Below are positions 13,281-19,423 of a stretch of DNA of 19,423 nucleotides, piece after piece. Every line of letters begins with the position of its first letter. Within the stretch, counting starts at the first letter, position 1. Position numbers and translations under genes: made by a program. This DNA is from Bacteroidaceae bacterium (GTDB taxonomy: Bacteria > Bacteroidota > Bacteroidia > Bacteroidales > Barnesiellaceae_A), in NCBI GenBank assembly GCA_017561285.1, contig JAFZDG010000012.1, positions 1-19,423 of the forward strand, written 5' to 3'. The notes below the pieces were generated by a model. It was not told the origin of the DNA. It ran no database searches and saw nothing but the letters and a program-made list of their open reading frames with translations.

Positions 13281-16200
13281 TTATTTGTCGTCAGTATCGG
13301 TATTATGAGGTTTCTTGTCGGAGAACATACCTTTGAGATATTTCTCTTGGAAAGATTGCATCATAACCCAGAAATTGGGGACAAACATAGTACCTAAAAT
13401 GGTGTTGACCAGCATACCAAAGACTACAGCAGCACCCAACGATATGCGGCTGGCGGCTCCTGCTCCCGAAGCAAACAATAGAGGTAATACACCGATAACG
13501 AATGCAAACGAGGTCATGAGGATGGGACGCAAGCGGAGGCGGCCGGCTTCAATGGCAGCATCCTTGATGGGCATACCTTCTTTGCGGTAGTCGCGGGCAA
13601 ACTCGACAATGAGAATGGCATTTTTGGCCGAGAGTGCAATGAGCAGAATGACACCAATCTGGGTATAGATACTGATAGACTCATTCATAATCCAACAACC
13701 CAAGACTGTACCCAAAATAGCGGTAGGCATAGATAGGATTACAGCGATAGGATCGGTCCAACTTTCGTATTGGGCAGCCAACACAAATACAACCAATACA
13801 ATAGCCAGAGCAAAGATGATGGTAACTGAAGAGCCGGACTCTTTCTCTTGTTGAGCCATACCGGTCCAACTGAGTGCATAGTTGTTACCCAATTGCTTGC
13901 TGACAAGCTCCTCGGTCTGCTTGATAACTTGCGCCGAGCTTGCATTTTCGGCCGGCAAACAGGTGATAGAAGCCGAAGGATACATATTGTAACGTGTAAC
14001 GAGGTTTTGTCCCATTACCGACTTGATATTAGTAAATGCGGCAAAGGGTACCATCAGTCCCTGGTTGTTCTTGACACTGAGTTTGAGTACGTCCTCAATA
14101 TTGGCACGAGCCTCGGCATCGGCACTAATCTTTACTTGATATACACGACCAAAGTCGGTAAAGTCGTTGACGTAACTTGCACCCATTTGGAACGAGAGCG
14201 CTTGGAAAACATCCTTGATATTGACTCCCATCAACTCGACACGACTGCGATCGAACTCAATGAAATATTGAGGAGTTGCACCTTCGAAGAATGATGTGAG
14301 AGAACCCAAAGCATCGTATTCTTTGAGCCCGGCACGCAACGATTGCAAGGCTTGTTCAATGCCCATCACACCCTGGTTGTTGATATCTTCGAGTTGCCAC
14401 TCCATACCGCCTGTATTACCCAGACCTTGAATAGCCGGAGGATTGACAGCAAAAATGATGGCTTCTTCGATAGCCGCAGCATCGCGATTGATACGAGCCA
14501 CAACAGCATCGGCACTATGCTCTGCACCGGGGCGTTCGTGCCAATGCTTGAGTACAACGAAGAAAGTACCCATATTGGACGATTGTGAGCCGAAGAGAGT
14601 AGAGAAGCCGTTGATGACAAGCACATTTTCGACCTCAGGATATTGTGAAATGGTCTTTTGCATACGCTCGGTCACTTCGGCCGTACGATCAAAAGCAGAG
14701 GCGTTGGGCAATTGTACCGATGTAATGACATAACCCAAATCTTCGGCCGGAATGAACGAAGAGGGCCACTTCATAAAACCGTAGAATGCACCTATAGAGA
14801 GAACCAAGAAAACCAACATAGCCATAACAGGCTTCTTAATCATTGCTGTAATGATATTTACATAGCCTGCCAATGTTACATCGAATCCTTTGTTAAACCA
14901 ACGATAAACGCAGAATTTTGTTTCGCGAGTAGGTTGCAAGAACAAGGCACATAGTGCGGGAGTGAGTGTGAGCGAGTTGAGACCACTGAATATGGTAGCC
15001 ACAGCAATGGTGAGGGCAAATTGCTTGTATAGTACACCCGTAACACCACCAATGAAAGCCGTGGGGATGAAAACCGAAAGTAATACAAGAACCACACCAA
15101 TAACGGGGCCAGTAATTTCTTCCATAGCCGAAATAACCGCCTCTTGACGAGTATATCGTCCCGTATCGAGCAGACGCGTAGCATTTTCTACCACTACGAT
15201 GGCATCATCGACCACAATAGCAATGGCCAAAACCAAACCAAAGAGCGTGAGCGTGTTGATAGAGAAGCCCAAGACTTGCATTACGGCAAAGGTGGCAATG
15301 AGCGAAACGGGAATAGTGAGCGATGGGATGATTACGGCGCGGAAATTCTGCAAGAAAAGCAGAATAACGAGCATAACGATGAGAGTGGTTTCGACAAAAG
15401 TGATGAGTACCTCTTCGATAGATGCTGTAACAAATTCGGTCGTATCGAGTACCACGTCATAAGTAACACCCTCGGGGAAGTATTGTTGAAGTTCGTCCAT
15501 CTTGGCACGTACCCCTTGCGCTACATCGAGAGCATTAGAACCGGGCAACTGATAGATACCTATAGCGGCAGCCTCCTTACCGTTGAGTTTGGCCGATACG
15601 TTGTACGAAGCACTACCCAACTCGATGGTGGCAACGTCTTTAAGACGCAAGTATCCGCCCTGGCCATCGGCACGAATGATGATATCGCTAAATTGCGACA
15701 CATCGTTCATCATACCTTCTGTTTTGAGGGTAAATTGGAACGCCTCGGGCGAAGCTGTAGGCTGCTGACCTACACTACCGGCAGGAGCAACGATGTTTTG
15801 CGAAGCAATGGCATTGTAAACTTCGGCAGCAGTAACCCCGCGCATACGCATCAGTTCGGGCTTGAGCCAGACGCGCATACTATAGTTATCGGCACCAAAG
15901 ACAGTAACACTACCCACACCCGGCAGACGAGAAAGCTCATCGATAACCTTCAGGTTGGCATAGTTGGATAGATACAAGCCATCGTACTCTTCCTGATCGG
16001 AGTTGAGAGCCAAGAACATAACGATGCTCGTAGATTGCTTCTTAGTAGTCACACCTTGTTCAATAACCGACTGAGGGAGAGAGTTTTGCGCAGTGCTAAC
16101 ACGATTTTGCACCAAAACGGTAGCCATATCGATGTCGGTACCTACCTCAAAGGTAACGGTAAGGGTATATTGACCGGTAGAAGAAGAGGTCGAACTCATA

Positions 16201-16433
16201 TATATCATACCATCGACACCATTTACTTGTTGCTCGATGGGTACGCCAACCGTTTCGGCAATAGTTTCGGCATCGGCACCGGGATATATAGCAGTAACCT
16301 GAACGGTAGGCGGAGTAATATCGGGGTACTGTGCAATGGGTAATGTGAAGAGTGTAATACCACCTGCCAAGACCATTACCAATGCCAATACGGTAGCAAA
16401 AATGGGATGCTTAACAAAAAACTTAGATAACAT
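13281..16433 (-). CDS. RND efflux pump inner-membrane transporter (HAE1/AcrB family)
   Basis: A 1050-aa proton-driven drug exporter of the hydrophobe/amphiphile efflux family and the inner-membrane core of the tripartite pump. It has the normal AcrB length and layout: TM1 near residues 10-30, a large periplasmic loop, TM2-6 around 340-500, TM7 near 540, a second periplasmic loop, then TM8-12 from about 870. The proton-relay residues are intact. Asp409-Asp410 in VVDDAIVVVEN, Lys937 in SAKNAI and Arg969 in RLRP correspond to AcrB Asp407, Asp408, Lys940 and Arg971. GDSN-like features of heavy-metal pumps were not seen. It starts 55 nt after the adaptor gene and is followed by a strong terminator. 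The substrate range cannot be deduced; bile salts, dyes and antibiotics are typical for the family. Confidence 0.96.
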   Translation of the reverse strand: MLSKFFVKHPIFATVLALVMVLAGGITLFTLPIAQYPDITPPTVQVTAIYPGADAETIAETVGVPIEQQVNGVDGMIYMSSTSSSTGQYTLTVTFEVGTDIDMATVLVQNRVSTAQNSLPQSVIEQGVTTKKQSTSIVMFLALNSDQEEYDGLYLSNYANLKVIDELSRLPGVGSVTVFGADNYSMRVWLKPELMRMRGVTAAEVYNAIASQNIVAPAGSVGQQPTASPEAFQFTLKTEGMMNDVSQFSDIIIRADGQGGYLRLKDVATIELGSASYNVSAKLNGKEAAAIGIYQLPGSNALDVAQGVRAKMDELQQYFPEGVTYDVVLDTTEFVTASIEEVLITFVETTLIVMLVILLFLQNFRAVIIPSLTIPVSLIATFAVMQVLGFSINTLTLFGLVLAIAIVVDDAIVVVENATRLLDTGRYTRQEAVISAMEEITGPVIGVVLVLLSVFIPTAFIGGVTGVLYKQFALTIAVATIFSGLNSLTLTPALCALFLQPTRETKFCVYRWFNKGFDVTLAGYVNIITAMIKKPVMAMLVFLVLSIGAFYGFMKWPSSFIPAEDLGYVITSVQLPNASAFDRTAEVTERMQKTISQYPEVENVLVINGFSTLFGSQSSNMGTFFVVLKHWHERPGAEHSADAVVARINRDAAAIEEAIIFAVNPPAIQGLGNTGGMEWQLEDINNQGVMGIEQALQSLRAGLKEYDALGSLTSFFEGATPQYFIEFDRSRVELMGVNIKDVFQALSFQMGASYVNDFTDFGRVYQVKISADAEARANIEDVLKLSVKNNQGLMVPFAAFTNIKSVMGQNLVTRYNMYPSASITCLPAENASSAQVIKQTEELVSKQLGNNYALSWTGMAQQEKESGSSVTIIFALAIVLVVFVLAAQYESWTDPIAVILSMPTAILGTVLGCWIMNESISIYTQIGVILLIALSAKNAILIVEFARDYRKEGMPIKDAAIEAGRLRLRPILMTSFAFVIGVLPLLFASGAGAASRISLGAAVVFGMLVNTILGTMFVPNFWVMMQSFQEKYLKGMFSDKKPHNTDTDDK

Positions 16434-16488
16434 ACTATATCATAATTTGTTATAGAACACTTCTATAAATTAGGTAATAGGATAAAAC

Positions 16489-17592
16489 TTACTCTACGGG
16501 ATTGATAATCATACCCTCATGAACCTTTTGCAGGGCCAGCGACACATACTTTTCGCCGGGATTTACACCTTTATAAACAATTCGCAACGAATCGTTATAA
16601 AGCTCGCCTATTTCAATGTGACGCATCTCTACACGATTGGAGTCGTTGACAACATAAAGATACTTACCCACTTGGTCGGTTCCGATAGAGGCATCGCGTA
16701 CCATCACAACTTTCTCGCTACGGGTATAGGGCATATGTACGGTTGTGTACATACCATGCTTGAGCTCGTTGTATGGATTATCCACCACGACACGAATGCG
16801 CAAAGTACCGGTTGAGAGGTCGATGTTGGGCGCAACATAGTCGATATAACCTTTGTACTCGTGAGGCAAAGGCTCGCTGAAGGAGAATCTCACAGCATCA
16901 CGACCGAGAGAAGTTTTGCTATTTTTGAGGTTTTGAACGAGCTTCATATATTGGGCATCGTCAATGCTGAAATAGGCATATAGCTTGTTATCTTGATAGA
17001 TAGTAGCCATATAAGAAGAGGCATTTACATAGTCGCCATCGCCATATTTCGAGGTATTGGGACGGCCCGAGAAAGGAGCAGTGATATAACAGTAGCTGAG
17101 ATTGGTACGAGCAGTTTTCAGAGCCGCTTCGGCATTCATTACAGCAGCCTCTGCTTTGTAATAGGCAGCCTCAGACTTGATGTAATCGATTTCACTGATA
17201 GCATTTGTATTGGCAACATCTTTCATTCGGCTGTAGTTGTTTTCGGCATAGTACAACTCGGCCTTACAAGTAGCCAAATTAGCCTCGGCTTGCTGAACAG
17301 CATCTTGATATTGAGTGGGCTCAATGATAAAAAGCGTATCGCCCTTGGCAACGGGTTGTCCGGCAACGTAATTGGAAGCAACTTGGAAACCGGGCACACG
17401 CGCAATGAGGTCAACAACATCTTTTGCCTCGAGATAGCCGGGATAAGAAGCATAGAGTGTAACCGAGTCTTGAATGGCGGTGGCTACTGTAATATTGGGT
17501 GCAGCCGGAGCTACAACATTATTCTCTTTGTTTTGACAACCCACCCAGATGGTGGCAGAGAGCAATAGAGAAAAGATAATACGATTGTTCAT
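16489..17592 (-). CDS. RND efflux periplasmic adaptor (MFP) lipoprotein
   Basis: A 367-aa membrane-fusion protein that joins the RND pump to the outer-membrane channel. A signal sequence ends at VGC, with Cys19 as the likely lipidation site, so the protein is probably anchored to the inner membrane. The two lipoyl/barrel-sandwich halves are at about residues 55-92 (GYLEAKDVVDLIARVPG, then VAKGDTLFII) and 168-205 (CYITAPFSGR, then GDYV). Between them is an alpha-helical hairpin (about 95-165) rich in Ala, Glu and Tyr. A beta-barrel and a membrane-proximal domain follow. The start is ATG at 17592-17590, 23 nt after the outer-membrane factor stop. The order of the three genes and their spacing support one transcript. 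Confidence 0.95.
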   Translation of the reverse strand: MNNRIIFSLLLSATIWVGCQNKENNVVAPAAPNITVATAIQDSVTLYASYPGYLEAKDVVDLIARVPGFQVASNYVAGQPVAKGDTLFIIEPTQYQDAVQQAEANLATCKAELYYAENNYSRMKDVANTNAISEIDYIKSEAAYYKAEAAVMNAEAALKTARTNLSYCYITAPFSGRPNTSKYGDGDYVNASSYMATIYQDNKLYAYFSIDDAQYMKLVQNLKNSKTSLGRDAVRFSFSEPLPHEYKGYIDYVAPNIDLSTGTLRIRVVVDNPYNELKHGMYTTVHMPYTRSEKVVMVRDASIGTDQVGKYLYVVNDSNRVEMRHIEIGELYNDSLRIVYKGVNPGEKYVSLALQKVHEGMIINPVE

Positions 17593-17615
17593 AACTATAT
17601 GCGTTTAAGAGATTA

Positions 17616-19028
17616 TTACTGATTGTTATATGACCAACCACCACCGAGTGCTTGGTAAAGTTTGACTAATGCTTGAGCTGAAGATCCACGAGTCTCTTCG
17701 AGTGTGTTTTGGTAAGAGAGAGCCTGACGTTGGGCATCAAGAACGGTTTGGAAATCGACCAGACCGTTCTTATAGAGGTCGATAGAGAGGTCGAGTGTGA
17801 TTTGTCCTTGATTGACGAGTTCGCGCAAGAAAACCAATTGTTTCACTGCGTTTTTGTATGCTGACATAGCAGTCTCTACTTCTTGCACAGCCAATAATAC
17901 AGTGCTATTGTAGTTATCGACCGTAGCTTGCATTTGCGCTTTGGCAGCGTTGTGAGCCTGAATGCGCTCGGTACCATTGAATAGAGTCCAACGGAAAGAG
18001 GGTGTAATATTGAAAGCCAAACTTGCATTGTCGAAGAATTCAGCAGGATCGTGCGAGGCATATCCGATACTACCATTGAGCGAAAGAGATGGAAGAAAAT
18101 CGGTTACGGCAATGCCTACAGCAGCCGCTTGTGCTGCAATGTTATACTCGGCTTGACGAATATCGGGACGACGACGCAGGAGGTCGTATGGAATACCAAC
18201 GCTAACTATTTGCATAAAATCGACTTGCTCACAAGGAGTTACCAAACGGTTGTAAATTTCGTTGGGATACTTACCAAGCAGTACTGCGATGATATTTATC
18301 TGGTTGTCGATAGCGGCTTCGAGTTGAGGTATAGAAGCCCGAGTACCGAGATATACGGTCTTGGCTTGTGCCACATCAAGCGCCGATGCAAGTCCGGTAT
18401 TGAAACGAGTCTCGGTAATAGAGAGGATGGCCATCTGCGAGAGGATATTGTTCTCGGCAACAATCTTTTGGGCTTGATAGGTACGGAGTGATATATAATT
18501 GGATGCCAACTGTGAACAAAGAGAAATCATAGCAGCATTGTACTCCTCTTTCGATGCGTTGTATTGCTCTTTGCCTTCCTTGGCGCGAAAATATATTTTG
18601 CCAAACAGGTCAATCTCCCAACTCACCGACAGGTCGGCTTGGAGATAGCGCGAGAGCGTAGGATCGGCCGAAGCCGCCGCGAGGTTTCCACTTGTTTGAT
18701 TGTTTACCCAGTCGGCATTGAGCCCGATAACGGGAGAATATCCGGCTAATGCACTATTGTACATAGACTTGGCAACTTGCACACGCTTAGCAGCAGCCAT
18801 CAGGTCGTAGTTATTGGCAACCGCTTCTTCGATAAGAGTTGTGAGACAAGTGTCGCCAAAAGTTTGCCACCAATAGTCATCGGCAGGCGAAACAGATGAC
18901 AATAGAGAGTCGGTACGCCAGGCCTCAGGCAACGGATTGTTGAGATACTTTTGTGCAGAAGCCGAAAAAGAATGAATAAGTAAAATGGCAACTGCACAGA
19001 AAGCCGTTTTAAGTTTGTTTGGATTCAT
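17616..19028 (-). CDS. Outer-membrane efflux channel, TolC/OprM (NodT) family
   Basis: A 470-aa outer-membrane factor forming the exit duct of the tripartite pump. The start is ATG at 19028-19026. The open frame begins 12 codons earlier, but those residues are hydrophobic and would spoil a standard signal peptide. The signal peptide runs from MNPNKLKTAF to a likely cut after SASA (22-25). No lipid-attachment Cys is present, unlike OprM. Diagnostic features are WWQTFGD (53-59), VSWEIDLFGK (135-144), the ETRFNTGLASALDVAQA repeat element (206-222) and RRRPDIRQAE (285-294). LVDFQTVLDAQR near the C-terminus is the matching second-repeat element. Two long coiled-coil regions are evident from the Ala/Gln/Leu pattern. 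It is first in the operon, in contrast to acrAB-type order. Confidence 0.94.
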   Translation of the reverse strand: MNPNKLKTAFCAVAILLIHSFSASAQKYLNNPLPEAWRTDSLLSSVSPADDYWWQTFGDTCLTTLIEEAVANNYDLMAAAKRVQVAKSMYNSALAGYSPVIGLNADWVNNQTSGNLAAASADPTLSRYLQADLSVSWEIDLFGKIYFRAKEGKEQYNASKEEYNAAMISLCSQLASNYISLRTYQAQKIVAENNILSQMAILSITETRFNTGLASALDVAQAKTVYLGTRASIPQLEAAIDNQINIIAVLLGKYPNEIYNRLVTPCEQVDFMQIVSVGIPYDLLRRRPDIRQAEYNIAAQAAAVGIAVTDFLPSLSLNGSIGYASHDPAEFFDNASLAFNITPSFRWTLFNGTERIQAHNAAKAQMQATVDNYNSTVLLAVQEVETAMSAYKNAVKQLVFLRELVNQGQITLDLSIDLYKNGLVDFQTVLDAQRQALSYQNTLEETRGSSAQALVKLYQALGGGWSYNNQ

Positions 19029-19093
19029 AATATAATATGGTATTAAAATTATAGCAATATACAAGCACTTATAAACATGCTATCAAACAGCTA

Positions 19094-19125
19094 CAAATAT
19101 ACACCTATTTAATCAGAAAAACAAA
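19094..19125 (-). promoter_or_regulatory. Bacteroides-type promoter of the efflux operon
   Basis: TTTG (19125-19122), 20 nt, then TATATTTG (19101-19094) on the minus strand: a full match to the Bacteroides -33/-7 consensus with ideal spacing. The predicted start site is near 19087, giving a leader of about 60 nt before the outer-membrane factor gene. The 8-bp sequence TTATAAGT occurs on both sides (19132-19125, overlapping the -33 box, and 19074-19067), which might be an operator pair or chance in AT-rich DNA. Confidence 0.85.
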
Positions 19126-19186
19126 CTTATAATCTCTTTTAGAAAGAAAAATAAAATCCAAGTATTCAAATATTCATCGAAATGAA

Positions 19187-19423
19187 TCAAATAAAAATAA
19201 ATTTGAGAATAAACAGCACTGTTAAAATATACATAACAGATGTGATTTTCTTAAAATTACCACACACGATGTTCATCAATACGTAGGTAATCATTCCGAG
19301 TAATATACCATTGGAAATTGAATAAGTAAGCGGCATCATTACCATACAAACAAAAGCCGGAATAGACTCGGAAAAATCATCGAATGGAATCTTTGTTATG
19401 GGTTCTATCATCAAAAGACCAAC
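19187..19423 (-). CDS. NCS2 purine permease (AzgA/PbuG type), C-terminal fragment
   Basis: Only the last 78 codons are in the window; the gene continues past position 19423, in frame to the edge. The segment LLMIEPITKIPFDDFSESIPAF followed by MMPLTYSISNGILLGMITYV is the conserved C-terminal region of guanine/hypoxanthine/adenine:proton symporters of the AzgA-PbuG branch, with membrane segments in between. It ends with a further hydrophobic helix (VMYILTVLFILKFIFI) and a TGA stop at 19189-19187. It is upstream of the efflux promoter and has no functional link to that operon. No strong terminator is visible after it; only a weak 6-bp hairpin overlaps the stop. Confidence 0.88.
   Translation of the reverse strand, partial: VGLLMIEPITKIPFDDFSESIPAFVCMVMMPLTYSISNGILLGMITYVLMNIVCGNFKKITSVMYILTVLFILKFIFI

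Noticed and set aside
15144..15971. 275-codon plus-strand open frame opposite the RND pump
   Set aside because: It is the shadow of a complete AcrB-type gene; the translation is Arg/His/Thr-rich without family features.
19172..19187. ATTCAT-TTCG-ATGAAT hairpin as permease terminator
   Set aside because: The 6-bp AT-rich stem has an A-T-closed loop, overlaps the stop codon, and lacks an immediate U-tract, so it is too weak to call.

Overview
The window looks like chromosomal DNA of a Bacteroidota member, most likely order Bacteroidales. The reasons are Bacteroides-type promoters (-33 TTTG or TTG and -7 TAnnTTTG) upstream of operons, weak or absent Shine-Dalgarno sequences, a type IX secretion (T9SS) C-terminal signal, and protein families typical of gut or oral Bacteroidales. 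Every gene I can support lies on the minus strand, so transcription runs from high to low coordinates. I see no rRNA, tRNA, CRISPR array or insertion sequence. GC content was not computed.

Right edge and efflux block (19423 to 13218). The window opens with the C-terminal end of an AzgA/PbuG-type purine permease. A textbook TTTG-N20-TATATTTG promoter then precedes a complete three-gene RND multidrug efflux operon in the order outer-membrane factor, periplasmic adaptor lipoprotein, inner-membrane HAE1 pump. A strong intrinsic terminator closes it. No regulator gene is visible beside the operon.

Secreted-protein pair (13120 to 10581). A 157-aa preprotein ending in a T9SS type A sorting domain is followed 6 nt later by a 613-aa Sec-exported protein built around two copies of a roughly 145-residue beta-rich repeat. 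I recognise no family for the larger protein. A hairpin with a GUGA tetraloop ends this unit and lies directly upstream of the next promoter.

Nucleotide-sugar block (10576 to 3604). A TTG-N20-TATATTTG promoter drives rfbA-rfbC-rfbD-rfbB (dTDP-L-rhamnose from glucose-1-phosphate), followed by manC-gmd-fcl (GDP-L-fucose from mannose-1-phosphate). Most junctions overlap or are a few bases apart; a 129-nt gap separates rfbB from manC. There is no glycosyltransferase, flippase or polymerase in the window. This is a precursor-supply cassette for envelope polysaccharide or protein O-glycans, not a whole capsule locus.

Left block (3603 to 1). A clan GH-D (alpha-galactosidase-like) lipoprotein starts 31 nt after fcl. 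It is followed by a 111-nt spacer that can fold into a compact RNA with a possible loop-loop contact. Then come a UbiA-family transferase resembling decaprenyl-phosphate phosphoribosyltransferase and an overlapping HAD-IB phosphatase cut by the window edge. This last pair could make and dephosphorylate a polyprenyl-linked pentose, an activated sugar quite different from the nucleotide sugars upstream.

The items most worth a second look are the structured spacer at 1516-1584, the UbiA/HAD pair, and the repeat protein with its small T9SS-tagged partner.
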